This document shows, one piece after another, positions 33,600 through 45,284 of a stretch of 64,000 bases of DNA. Within the stretch, counting starts at the first letter, position 1. Every line of letters starts with the position of its first letter. This DNA comes from Symbiodinium natans. Its lineage: Eukaryota > Sar > Dinophyceae > Suessiales > Symbiodiniaceae. Both the position numbers and the translations under genes were made by a program. Under the pieces are notes generated by a model. That model ran no database searches. It saw only the letters and a program-made list of their open reading frames with translations, and was not told the DNA's origin. Where the stretch lies: NCBI GenBank assembly GCA_905221605.1, contig CAJNDS010002798.1:71437-135436 (forward strand), read 5' to 3'.

Positions 33600-36500
33600 A
33601 CCCACCAAAGTTCACCGCAGGGCGTTTGGCACCGCTGAGCCCACAACATGTGGTGATGGTAGGTGTCTGCCAAGCCCCATGTGCAGACCCTTCTGGAGGT
33701 CCTGAGGTCAGAATAACACATCTGTATCCACTGCATTGGCCAAGCTATGGTCCTCCAGAATTCTCAGTCGCTCATGATAAAGCCTTGGCAACCATTGTCT
33801 GCACCAGAGGCTGTCGGCTCAGTCGGCTCTCACATCTGACCTAGTCTTGGGTTCCAAGCTCGGAAAGGAGCTCTAGTTCCAACATTTCCTGCTCAAGGAT
33901 TGACCTTGCTGGTGGTTACGAGGAAGTGCAACCATGCGAAACGAAAGTAAAGCTCGATGTGCAACCGTAAGTGCCGCTCGCCTTGCTCCATCCTTTTGGT
34001 TCAAGCAAAGACAATGCCAGGCTGAGAATCAAGGTTACGACCAATATCCCTGCCTTTCGGAACTGACACAGCATCGTGCTTTCGGAGCTCCTGGCCCGTG
34101 GCAGTACAATATGCCAGTACACAGGCACGTTTGGGAGAGTGCTGTCCTTGTCAGGATTGCGAGTACCAGGCCCTTGCCTGCGTAGCATATGTCCACTGAC
34201 ACTCGGTGGGCAATGCAAGAGCTTGCGTGCCTTGTGCGGCAAGACCTCACGAACGGTGAGCTCGGTTGATCATAGATGGTGCTTTATGGTGCTGTGTCTT
34301 TGATGTGCTCTTGCAATTGCTTGCAAGTGCTTGCCATTGCTTGCCACAATCCCAAAACTCGGTGGCTGGGCCCGCCAGGCGCCATCGGGTCGCAGGAGCC
34401 TGAGCTCTCAGTCCGCTCCCCGTCACCTCACAGATCGCTTCGATCTTCGCAAAACTTTGCAAAACTTCGCACAACTTCGCACAACTTCGCAAAAGGATGG
34501 GCCACTTGGCCACGCGCCGACAATGAGCAAGGCCAAGAGCAGCACAGCCTGCAGGCATGGCCGTGGCAAGAGAGAGGAGTTGGGACATCAACGATTTTGA
34601 CCGTTGCGATTGCGTGGCCTGCAAGATATGCACGAAGACCATGCTGGGCCTTTATGCAACACGGCTTGTTCAATGGAGGTTGAAACGATCCAGGACGACA
34701 TTATCTGCCCTCGAGCAGCAGGGCACAGATGCTGCCAGGTAGAATCAAAGGATTTGCTGCAAGTCTCGGTGCAGGGCAAAAATCAAACCGTTGTGCGAAA
34801 GATAACGATGTCGAGGAAACAAGACTTTAGACTGTGGCACAAGGCAAAAGATTAATGGCACGCAAAAAGGTTGCGGCTTCGGGTACTCTAAAAACGTGTG
34901 GCTGCCCATCTTCCTGAGAAACCTCGACGACGAGACAACCCTCTAAGCAAACACTTCTCAAAAAAAAACACCAACTTAACCCAAAAAACTGGAGCCGTTA
35001 ATTCTTGTTAAGGAGTTTGCGCTGCAGCCGTGACGAGAAACACCATTAAACGCTTCCCATTGGGAAGTAGAAAATGCACTTGCCTCTTGTCAGACACTGG
35101 CCGGGGCGACAACAGAACAAATCTCTGGAGATGCAACAGCAATGGAGATACAGTAATGCCAGACATTACCCGCTACAAGTACCCTTTCACCAAGCCTAAA
35201 ACCCAGAAACTGCGTAAACCTGGACATCCGAGACCCTCAGCCCTAGCTTTATGGTGCTGCAGGTGGCGGGTTCAGTGCACATGTTTCATCATATGCTTCA
35301 TCTCGACCCTGACCCGGATGCTAGCAGAGTGGGCGAGTCAAATGCTTCGTTAGGGTGACTGGTGGAGGCTAAAGGTTGAGGGACTGCAGCAGAACTCGAC
35401 GGCGGATGTCACGGGACGGTGCGGGACGGACCGTGCAAGGCACGAGTCGGAAGCGGGATTTTCACGGGACACCAAGGCGCGAGCTTCGGCAGCGGGATGA
35501 TGCGGGATGTTACATGACGCTAGACATGACGATACTGGACCGCGAGGTCATGGCACGGTGCGGGACTTGGGTATCGGGAGGGTGTGAAAAGGGGACGGAC
35601 TGTATGGGCTGGGGGGGGCCTGTGTTTTCGAGGCGATCCGAAGCGAGCCCATCAAACTCAGCTGCATGACTGGGCGACACACTCGCGACATCATGTTTGA
35701 CATGCTGTTGGTGCTTGCTGTATGTTGGTTCGTGGCTCACCTCACGTTTAACATCCACCATTCCTGTGACACAAGATTCGATGGAGTTACAATCATTGCG
35801 GCAGAAGACCACTCACTATTGGACTGTCCAGCGACGGAACTGTTGATGGCCTTCAGTTTCTCACCGCAGCTTCGTTGAGCTGCAGCCATGGCTTCAAGCC
35901 AAGGTCATAACGCTGCGAAGCTGCCGATAGGAAATCGAAACCAGATCGGCGAGTCTCGCCCGTGATGACACTATGATACTGTAGACTGCCTGTGCGCGAT
36001 ACTCATGTACAAACAGCACAAAAGCTAGCTGCAAAGGTCACACAGTCTGCCCACTCAGATCTACGCGTTGGCCAAAGAATGCGCAAAGACGAACCTTTGT
36101 GCTTGCATGAGGCAACGGCAAGGACGTGTGGTCGGCAAGCATGAGCGGTCAGCAGGCCTGTTTGCGCACCATTTTGCGCACCTGGCAAATATCAACTTAA
36201 AAGCTGCCACATCTGCAGCGATCTGCACCGCGAAAGCGGTTTTGCAGTCGGTGGGCATGTCATGTGGCATTTTTTGTGGCTTCGCACTCAAGCGACATCT
36301 GACGGCTGCAAAGGCGACCTAAGCACAGGCACCAAGCACGAGGCTGTGCTAGAAAATGTTTGGGGAAACGAAACGAGAAAGAGTCTTAAAGAGTCTTCTT
36401 GCTCCATGATAGCCACCGAGCAAGCCATTGAGATGCGTTTCACCCACAAGCCCTTGTCGTGCAGGCCAGCGGCAACTGTCATCAAGACTCCGACAGCTGC

Positions 36501-36700
36501 TAGGTCTGGCCTCCATCTGGTAGCCGACCTCGCAGATGTGGAGGAGTTGGCACACGTTTGCACATTGATCCCTCCGATTCTCTCCAGACGTGCTTTGTTT
36601 GCAGGCTCCATGCGTGGTTCGTGTGGTAACAGCATGTATCATGTATAGCCCATCTTGGCAAAGGAAGGCAATCCTGACTGTGACCTTCGTTGCCTCACCG
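33600..36700. other. Region without a supported gene
   Basis: Overlapping frames on both strands are short and ambiguous (for example 36262-36648 plus versus 36288-36635 minus). A decamer-type tandem repeat sits at 34441-34495. Nothing else could be assigned. Confidence 0.4.
34441..34495. repeat. Decamer tandem repeat (ttcgcacaac-type)
   Basis: Five near-identical 10-bp units (aaaactttgc, aaaacttcgc, acaacttcgc). Confidence 0.85.
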
Positions 36701-38539
36701 TGCAAAAACGAAGATGAGATCACACATCCAAACATCAGAACTGGCATTATCTGGCTAGCTTCGACTACTCCTGTTGAGCACCGTAAGAAGTCGGCATGTG
36801 TAGAGCTCCGCAGAATGCACCACGGAATTCAAGCGAGACTGTGGCTCAGTCGTGTCCGCAAGCTGTAGCCGAAGTCTTTCACCACTGCTCGGATAGACCA
36901 CAGTAGTGCCAGCTTCATCGTGCTCCAAAAAGGACATCTGACCTCCATACGCCTGAGATATCGCAAGTATCTCCCAGAATTATTCTGCCGCCGCAGCGAG
37001 CGTGGACTCGAAAGTCGCGCTGATCGTATGGCCTACAACCATCGAATAGCCCACATCTTGACAGCACATCGGCCAGCTTTGTGCACACTCCCGGGCCGCC
37101 CAAGGCATAATCTCTCGCCCCAACGGGACCACGAGGACCAAGAGGATCAAGCTTGGATGATCTGGCCTCAATCTTACCAGCCAATAGCGAGTGCACCTCT
37201 TCGTCAAGCTCTCCAAGCTGCGTGCAAGGATGTCTGGCATCAGGCCAGCATGGACAAAAAGTACCTCAGCAATAATTAATTACACGACACATCGCGCTCA
37301 TTGCGCTCGATTCAAAACGGCACCTGCTAGACACTTTAACAGACTTGACATTTGCCGAAGCTCTTTAGCAATAACAACAGCCACGGAGAAGTTGCGCACC
37401 CGCGAACCTAGCCACCCAACCGGAGACCAGGCTTGTGCCCGCTCCTTGTCAGACGATGCTTATGGTCACGTGCCGCACAGCGCATATGCTGCAGCTCGCA
37501 CATGCGACAGCTCCTTTCACCTCCAAATTCTGCAACGTCCGCCTCTGAAAAACCTGACTTGTCTGCAGGCAGAAAAAACTTTGACATGGTAGTAGACAAC
37601 GTGGAAATCTCGAGTATGGCCGAGCATATCTCCAGTCATGCTTGGGTTCATGACCTGGCTCGCATACAGCCCAACGCATATGGCATATGGCATCGGCAAA
37701 GCCAAAGGCCGGCCCATGGTAACAAGATGAGCTTCAGCTGTGTCTGCACAACTTCAGCTGGGGGATAGGCATCAACCGATACGGGGGCCCAAAGACAAAA
37801 CAAGCTCCGGGAGTTCACAGGCATTTACAATTTCACACATGCTCACAGGGACTTCACAGCCAAACCTGAAAATTCTCGGAGCACTTCCCGAAAGACTTTT
37901 CCAAGCACCTCGTGGTTGCCCAGCAAATTGATGACGTTGCCACCTGCCTCGCGTCAAGACGCCGACGACCCGAATTTCCCACATGTCCACTCGGCACCCC
38001 AAACAATGCGTACGGCGTAAAGCATTTGCGGTAAACCGTCAACGTCGAAATACGTCAACGTCGTAAATACGCGGGGAATAGTATGCAGTGAAGGGAAGGA
38101 CTTCGGCGTGCCTTTGTGTCGGCCAAATTGACTGAGCGACACCGCACAACCTTTGATGGCATAGCAGGCTTCACGTGGCCTTGAGAGCTTGGTCACGAAG
38201 GTTAAAGAACAAGCTGTAGATCTGCTTGGCGTGACTTCCGCGATCCTGGTCTGCCAGGGTCAGTTTTGCCTTTTTCCGACCGTTCAAAGGCTTTTCACAG
38301 GGAGATGCAGCCCTCCCCCGCCCCGATTTGCAAGAGCATCGGTACAGGCTTTTCATCTCCGAATGCTTTGTTGGATTTAACAACTTGGCTTCTTGTAGAT
38401 AGTCTGGTTCGTAAAACGAAAGGGAACATGGCTATCCATGGCTTGGTTGATTGGCTGCAAGCGTGCTCGGCTATAGAAGGCTGTTGCTTGGCGTCCCCAG
38501 TCTCGGTGTGGGGTTCTTAGATTTTAAACTAACCCTGGA

Positions 38540-38645
38540 GTGCCAACCCTAGAGAGTGTCTTCGAGTGACCCTCAGTTGCCCACCCAGCAGTCCCTTGAG
38601 TGCCCAACCCCAGGGTATCCCACACAGAGTATCCCCAGAGTATCT
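38540..38645. repeat. Copy of a dispersed 'gagtgcccaacccca' repeat
   Basis: Words such as gagtgcccaaccccag, gtatcc and cccagagta are arranged irregularly. The same vocabulary fills 55240-55690. Confidence 0.65.
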
Positions 38646-38889
38646 GTAAGGTGGGGATGTTCGAAGTAAATATTTTATTCGCCGTATTGCTGGTGATGCG
38701 AATGGGGATATTTCTTCACAGGCTTGGGCTGGGCTTGGCTTTGGGCCCATTTGCAAGAAAAGACATGTGATATAACGGGGCAGCTTTGGGGGGGGAGGGA
38801 TCAGGCCGTTGATGCAATGGGCCAGCCTTGTAATGGGCTTGAGTGATCTTGAGTCTTTTTGCCACCTGCATAGCTGAAAGCACAAACGC

Positions 38890-39165
38890 CGATCCATCAT
38901 GAGGCTGCAGGACGCTGAGACGCTGAGGTTTTTTGACTGGGGGACGACGCTGGGGGACTGGGGGTGGGGACGCTGGGGACGCTGGGGACGCTGCGCGGAC
39001 GCTGCGCCGCTGGGACGTGGGGACGCTGGGGCGCTGGGACGTGGGGCGCTGGGGACGCTGGGGACTGGGGACGCTAGGACGAGGGCTGGGGACGCTCGGG
39101 CGCTAGGACGCTGGGACGACGCTGGGGGACGCTGGGATGCTGAAAAACGCTGAAACACTGGAGGA
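38890..39165. repeat. G-rich GGGGACGCTG-type repeat
   Basis: About twenty imperfect copies of a 9-11 bp gacgctggg unit, G-rich on the plus strand, inside the large phosphatase intron. Confidence 0.9.
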
Positions 39166-39399
39166 CGCTGGGGCGCTGGTGCGGGAGGGCTACATCTCCA
39201 CCTAGAGTTGTGGATGTGCAGGTAATTGCAGGTACCTGCTGCGAGAATGGTTTGGGATAGTTTGGGAGTCGGAACTAGAATTTTGTTTTTTGTTAGTTTT
39301 CTTTTTTTTTCCCGAATGCTCCGCAGAAGGGTTCCCGTTTTAAAGTTGGGCTGGGAGGTTACCGGGAGGTTACCAACGTCGTTGCGTTGTGTCCGCAAA

Positions 39400-39533
39400 G
39401 CGTTGTTTCGCAGCGTTCGCAAGCGTTCGCAAGCAAAGCGTTCGCAAAGCGTTCGCCAAAGCGTTCGCAAAGCGTTCGCAAAGCGTTCAAAGCGTTCGTC
39501 GTTCAAAGCGTTCGCAAAGCGTGGCGTCCGCGA
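39400..39533. repeat. 11-bp GTTCGCAAAGC tandem repeat
   Basis: About ten copies of gttcgcaaagc with occasional truncation or one-base insertion. Confidence 0.9.
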
Positions 39534-39539
39534 GTGGCG

Positions 39540-40082
39540 TAATGCGTGCTGTTAAGGGGGAACTGCACAGGACGCGCGCCGCCGTGGCGTTCCGCGGCGT
39601 TTCCGAATCCGTTCAAGCTAAGGGGGAACTCACGGACGCGCCCGCTGTGGAGTTCCGCGGCGTTGGCGTAATGCGTGCTGTTAAGGGGGAATGGCACAGG
39701 ATGCGTGCCGCCGCGTTCCGCGGCGTTCCGAATCCGTCAAGCTTAAGGGGAAACTCCACAGGGCGCGCCGCTGTGGCGTTCCGCGCTTGGCGTAATGAGT
39801 GCTGTTAAGGGGGAACTGCAACAGGACGCGCGCCGCCGTGGCGTTCCGCGGCGTTCCGAATCTGTCAAGCTAAGGGGGAACTCCACAGGACGCGCGCCGC
39901 CGTGGCGTTCCACGTGGCGTTCCGCAGCGTTCGAATCCGTCAAGCTAAGGGAGAACTCGGACGACGTTCCGGCGTTTCCGAACCGTGCTAAGGGGGAACT
40001 CCGTTCCACGTGGCCGTTCCGCGGCGTCCGAATCCGTCAAGCTAAGGGGTTCCGCAAATCCGTCAAGTGAAGGGGAAACTCC
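39540..40082. repeat. Tandem satellite, ~60-bp half units / ~125-bp full units
   Basis: The word (t)taagggggaact recurs at about 39552, 39618, 39683, 39742, 39803, 39871, 39945 and 39998. It alternates between a 'gtgctgtt' and a 'gtcaagc' prefix, giving full units of ~120-130 bp. Each carries cgttccgcggcgttccgaat. Copies shorten toward the right edge. Confidence 0.88.
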
Positions 40083-40204
40083 ACAGTGCGAAACGAAAAC
40101 CTCCTTTCGCCCGCGCACCGACGTTTCGTTGATTTCGCGTTATATCTGCGTTATGGGTGACTGCTTCCCGCATTCGGGTTCGTAGGTCCTATCAGGTTGT
40201 TTTG

Positions 40205-40211
40205 TTTTTTT

Positions 40212-40242
<31 letters not shown>

Positions 40243-40244
40243 GG
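40205..40244. repeat. Poly(T) followed by poly(G)
   Basis: Seventeen T then twenty-three G on the plus strand. Exact lengths are likely unreliable in any assembly. Confidence 0.9.
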
Positions 40245-40429
40245 CTTGTCTTGTCCTCAGTCATGAATATGGCCTCACCACACCTCCGCACACCCAGCCA
40301 CGTACCTGTCACCTCTCTCGCAACAACTGCAGCACAAACCCCACCGCAGCGCCAATGGACCATGCAAGTGCAGCTCTGCAAGATTCTTGCAAGGACCAGA
40401 GAACATAGTTGTCCCTGACATACACACAA

Positions 40430-40722
40430 CCTCACCACCCACGCGCAACACTCACCACCCACGACACCACCACTCACCACCATCCACAACCCCCCACCCA
40501 CACACCCACCACCCACCCTAACCACCCGACCAACCCCCACCACCACCCACGACACCACCACCCACCCACGACACCACCACTCCCCGCGACACCACCACCC
40601 CACCACCGCCCGCCACCACCACCCAGCACCACCCAACCACCCACCGCCACACCGCCACCCACCGCACCCAACGCCCCCACCACCACCCACCACCACCCAC
40701 CACCACCCACCACCACTGGGGG
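40430..40722. repeat. CACC-rich low-complexity array
   Basis: Nearly pure C/A sequence built of caccaccca, cacccacgaca and related words. The plus strand is C-rich, the minus strand GGTGG-rich. Confidence 0.92.
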
Positions 40723-43424
40723 CAGGACGGCAATCAAACCGCGAATTTCGGCACGCTGCGCCATTCCCGGACATCCCCAAGAAGTTCGTTCGACATAGTG
40801 AACACGCACAGACGTCAAAAACGCTCAGCGCACCGCAGCGCCGTTGCGATATCCGAATGCATACAGTGCCGGCTCTGTTTATGAAAACATGAATCAGAAA
40901 GTCCGTGCTCTGGATTTCTGGGCCTCGGGATTTGAAGCGGCGGGATGGTTCCGAAAATGAGTGGGCACTGATGTTGGAGCAAGTTTTTATCGTCCTTTCG
41001 TTTCAAGCTGCTCCGTATTTCACCAAAATGCCTATCAAATTAGCACAAAAAAATCAAGCAATGTGGGTGTTGGCTCCGGGCTCTCTTCCTCGTGGGAAAA
41101 CGAGCACCTTGATTCTTTATTGCACGGTTAGAGGCACCTCATTCCGCTTCAAAGCAAAAGCCTGTCAAACTAGCACCAAAAAGTCAAACAGTATGGGTTA
41201 TGCTCCGGACTCTCTTTTTTAAAGGAGACATAAGAGAAGAAGTAAGCGGAGGTATAGCACCCTGCCCTCCTTCAAGTTTAAGCAAGTGAGAAAGTGAGAG
41301 TGACAGTGAATTTGCGGAGCCGAAACTCAGGGACAATGAACTTAACAAAATAAATGACCTTGAACGTCTGGACAACTTTAAACCAACGCTCGCACTGCAA
41401 GCCACCATGCCAACGACATGCAAAACCGAGGGATGAAGTAGGGGGTGAAAGAGGAGCGCCTCTGGTTAATCTTCACGAACATCCATTTTCGTGATTCAAC
41501 GGGCAAGCTTGTGAAGCGACAGGGAATTTGATGCAAAAAGGACGCAAACAAGTGGCAAGCCTGGGACACCCAACGACAAGCGGAAGGAATGGCAAAATCT
41601 GCAGGCACAGGGCGGCAACAAACGGAACAACCCAACGTGCATTTCCAAGGGAAGGGAACTGGATACATGTCTGCTAATGAGCGCTTCTGTGCTTTGAGAA
41701 TCTCGCGCGCTGGGAGTTCAAGTCTCAAGGGTGCGCCGAGGTTAGTCATGGAATGTTGGCCGTTAGGCCGCTAGGCCGCTAGGCCCTGATCCACTTGTAC
41801 CTGAATGCGCATCCTCGAGGCAACATCGAACTATAGTCTGTCAAAAACATGGGGTTGCGGGGGGTCCTGCCATCTGTTCGGAGATTGGGGAGGAGGGACT
41901 GGGGCAGGACTTCAAAAGTATGGCAGCAACGAATGGAACCCACACCTCAAGACTCAAGAACTATCCACCATGACAATCTGCGTAACACAAAAGCATAAAG
42001 TGCCATAAAAGTGGAGACGAAGATCGACGATGTCGGCCGGTCTGGATTTAGCACAGACTCCCCACCATCCAAGCATGGCTCTCCTGACGCATGCAGATGC
42101 CGTAACCATCGTGAACCTGATGCAAGGGCAAGCGTTGATCTGATGGTTACTCCTCATCAATGATCCCGGATGGACAAGTATGCGAACAGCCCGCTGGAAG
42201 TCACCATGTAAGTCTGCAATGGATATCAGCTTTGCTGCTGGCATGGCCGGGGTTCCGGGATTATTTCGACAACGCTCACCAAGCACACTTCCAGGACATA
42301 CTTGCCTTGCAAGCCGCCGTAGCTGTTACGCGGTGATGCACGTATGTTTTGTATCATGCTCCTAGAAAAAATTCTGCACCTCCCTAGAATCTGCATTCGC
42401 TCGCAGGCTCAAGCCGAGAACTGCCACGTGACGAAACTCGGCCTTTTTTCGCTTCGGCTCTAGCAACGTATGCGCATGACTATATGGGACCAAGCCCGTG
42501 TATATCTGGAGACAGACACAGGTGGCTTCAACGATCCCATGACGGCAAGTGCTGGTGGCACAGTGACTTCAAAAAAAACTCGCAAGGACGTTCCAACATG
42601 AGCTCGCAGAATGGCTACCTCGGAAAAAAAGAATACCACTTTGAACATCCCCACCCGTTCCTGCAACCCACTAAAACCCAACAGCGAGGGATTTGAACTT
42701 GCAGTGTTGGGAACTGAGCGCTTTGTTGTTGTTTTCCATGCTGCCCGGAAATTGTCTGCTCATTTGCAGTGTCATTGCAGTGGAAGACTAAGAAGACACT
42801 GCATAGCCAGGGCATTAGCATTCAGTTTGGCATCTTGAGCTTGGTGGAATCAAGGAAGATGGCTTTGGCTTTGGGGTGTTGCTGGCCTTATAGTGAGTTC
42901 GAGCGGAGTTCATTGCAATGCCGACCTATTCCAAACATGAAAAGCTCCTGAACTTCGATGTAAAAAAGGCAACACGCGACAGTGAAATTGTTACCGGGAA
43001 CCCTTAGAAGAATCGAGACCCCCTTTCGCCATGGAGCGTCAAACGAAAGATGATCGATCAGGCTCTCTGTCGATGCCTGGGCTGATATGCTGTGCTTATG
43101 TCGAAACGGCTCGGCAAAGGTTGGGGACCTGATCAGTATCGTCGTGATGAAAAGTCCTCCGTCTTTTCACGCCTGCTGCGCTTTTGCATTTGAAGAGCCC
43201 CGTAGGCACTGCGGTGGTTGACCAGCTGGCCGGTGCACGAGCGGAGCCTCATCCGCTTCTGTCGCGTCCTTGCGCCGTGACGGAGAAACCGCAAAAAGCC
43301 GTGCGGCTGCCATGTTTATCATAGTCTCATAGAGACCGACGCCGACCGAACCCCTCTGAAATCAGGTATGTACTCCTCACACAGTGGAGTGGCGAACCAT
43401 TGCCATTGGTACATGCCTTATTAC

Positions 43425-43694
43425 TCAACCCATAACTACAGTGACTACAGTAACACGAGGTCTATCATCCCAGACAGCCAAACAAGCGATACCAGAATGT
43501 TGTTTCAACAGGCAGGCCAGGGAGGCGTAGGCGGCCAACTGTGCAAAATCTGCCACCATAATTGGGCATGGTCGCTGAGTTGGGTTCGCAAGGCTAGGTG
43601 GAACATCTGCCTTAGACTCCATGGCCTGCGGTGTGAAGGCAGCACTTTTCGATGCAGCTGCCTGCCTGCCTATGAAGGTATCATTCTGGTCCAC
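43425..43694 (-). CDS. Possible exon, unrecognised
   Basis: A minus-strand frame reads SKSAAFTPQAMESKADVPPS, LANPTQRPCPIMVADFAQLA and KQHSGIACLAVWDD. It lies between the DHFR gene and the phosphatase pseudogene on the same strand. A plus-strand frame overlaps it. No domain. Confidence 0.25.
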   Translation of the reverse strand: MDQNDTFIGRQAAASKSAAFTPQAMESKADVPPSLANPTQRPCPIMVADFAQLAAYASLACLLKQHSGIACLAVWDDRPRVTVVTVVMG

Positions 43695-44128
43695 TTTGTC
43701 GAGTGAGGAAATGATCCAAGGACCAGATTGGCCACACGTGCTCCTGAGCGAAAGTCCTCTCGCGAGAGGTGTTTGTCCGCAACCGTCATATTCCAGCTAT
43801 CGCAGGAGGCATGTGTAGAAACGCTGCGCTTAATTTGTCGCCATCAGCAGGCTTTGCCCCCTCCCCATCATTCTTCAACGTCCTTTCCCTATTGAAAGGG
43901 ACAGGGTGCTGCGGCTCAGTCAATGAAATAGTCAGCGGAGTGGGCAGCGGCATCCACAAGTCAACTCTCATCTGGAAACATCGGGCTCCAGATCGGCGAC
44001 TATCCAAACAAGCCCTGTAACGCACTGCCCACTACTGCACCATGCTGTACAGCATTCTTGGACTCCATGTGCAGTCTGGACATCAATTGTGCAGGGCGTC
44101 GACGTGGATGAACGACTGGAACAACTTC

Positions 44129-45284
44129 TTATGATAATCGTCGTCTGTAGATCACAAAATCGTAGCGGAAGTTTGCGTCCGAGCTGCTCCGCCGGCTGAC
44201 CTTCAAAAGAAGCGAATGATGAGGAGCTTTTGTTTGACCTGTTTCCTGCTACAGGCAGTCCTCCTCTGGGAAATGCTGCTGCCAGTTTGCTGGGAAAAAT
44301 GTGTCGCCATCCATGTCCTCAGAGAATTTTCGCAATGCAATGTGCGCAGTTAGTGGAGCTAGATGTACATGAAGTCATGCGCAAACCGCCGCTCACTACA
44401 CAAGACGTGCCGTTGAAGTCAAGCATCTTCATGAATAAGAGTTGCCCAGAACTCATCTGCAATGGGGAAAGACTCCCTGTACACAGATGTGCCACCAGCA
44501 ATCCACACATTTTTGGCCTGGCAATCTTTCGCGACCTCAGACTTTAATAACTTTAATCGTTCGCACTTGGTGCTGCTGCCAAAATCAACCGTGAGCAGCG
44601 TTAGCAACGGCACAGAAGTTGCACATGTTTTGGCTGACTTGGATCAAAACGTGCAGCGCTGCGCCCAGCGAAGGCTGAACCACAGCATCTGGACATGCAA
44701 AACCTTGCTTGGATAGGACGATGTGAAGACCTGGCAAACTCACGACAGGAGCGCAAGCCACGACACGGTACTGAGTCTCCAGCAACCTACCAAGCTACTA
44801 AGCTGTCTTGGACACACTCACACAGCTTTACAGCCAGTAATACGCTTTGCTCACTGACAACGCCCGGTCGAGTCCAAGAGCTGTTCATGAAGGAGGTGTG
44901 TCGAATGATAAGTCCGAGAAGTAAACGATTCGATTGACCGCAGACTTAGAATTGTCCTGTCTGGGCTTGGTGTGCTGCCGGATACATACCAGGGTAGGAA
45001 CTCCTTCCCTGCTTACATGTTTGCACGAAGATCCCACCCCCCACCTGCACCAGGAATGGCACTGCCAAACTCTGCATAGGACTTCCGGCCGGTGATGCAA
45101 ACATCGCCTCTCACTGCATCCAAAAAGTACGCGAAGTCCTGCAGAGCACAAATTCCGGCAATTCCACACCGTTCAGCACCACACAAGCGACATCGTGGTC
45201 TGCCTCAGGAATGGACCATGGCAGTCGTCCCTTCTTCCCGATCACGCGATTTCGCGACATAGCTGCGATGAGGCGGACTTTCAT
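44129..45284 (-). CDS. Dihydrofolate reductase, stand-alone
   Basis: Six exons: 45284-45192, 45138-45051, 44730-44639, 44541-44425, 44317-44253, 44183-44129. All join in frame to 169 residues from ATG to TAA. DHFR reduces dihydrofolate to tetrahydrofolate with NADPH for thymidylate and one-carbon metabolism. Motifs: MKVRLIAAMSRNRVIGKKGR then LPW (substrate loop), VCITGRKSYAEF (NADPH), IPG|LHIVLSKQGF, NVWIAGGTSVYRE (the GG pair), DGDTFFPANW and RYDFVIYRR at the C-terminus. Length matches single-domain DHFR (~160-190). Introns are 53, 320, 97, 107 and 69 bp. The 53-bp intron could also start 3 bp earlier with GA, and the fourth uses GC (or GA). The stop follows the DHFR end directly and no thymidylate-synthase motif appears downstream in this window, unlike the fused DHFR-TS usual in alveolate relatives. 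Confidence 0.93.

Larger units (their letters stand above)
36755..42244 (-). pseudogene. Shewanella-like metallophosphatase, frame-disrupted
   Basis: Exon-like segments in order: 42244-42176 (KLISIADLHGDFQRAVRIL), 42116-42026 (HAW..GGESVL, IQTG, DIV), 38245-38180 (DRGSHAKQIYSLFFNLRDQA), 37947-37909 (AGGNVINLLGNHE), 37654-37621 (VMNPSMTGDML), 37562-37364 (EADVAEFGGERS; VRNFSVAVVIAK), 37264-36755 (VLFVHAGLMPDIL, ARDYALGGPGVCTKLADVL, YSMVVGHTISATF, CGGRIILGDT, AYGGQMSFLE). These are the motif series of PPP-family Shewanella-like phosphatases: DxHGD, GDxxDRG, GNHE, VHxG, GHT. The frame is broken repeatedly: three single-base indels in the second segment, a TAG plus an indel near 37407, and about four more indels in the last, mostly in homopolymers. 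Splice sites (GT, GC and GA donors, AG|G acceptors) remain recognisable. One GA-AG intron of 3.78 kb is filled with tandem repeats. Confidence 0.75.

Noticed and set aside
37408-37427. Possible 20-bp GT-AG intron in the phosphatase pseudogene
   Set aside because: Too short for splicing; a TAG plus one indel explains the sequence better.
40726-40790. tRNA-like A-box (tggcgcagcgtg) and B-box-like (ggtttgattgc) words on the minus strand, possible SINE head
   Set aside because: The boxes are only ~11 bp apart and each has mismatches; no foldable tRNA. At best a deleted SINE remnant.
40151-40818. Gly/Trp/Val-rich or His/Pro/Thr-rich frames
   Set aside because: Translation of the CACC array.
42640-42720. 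B-box-like gttcaaatccc on the minus strand
   Set aside because: No matching A-box or cloverleaf upstream.
43400-44128. Thymidylate synthase domain downstream of DHFR
   Set aside because: No TS active-site or substrate-binding motif in any minus-strand frame; the DHFR frame ends in TAA.
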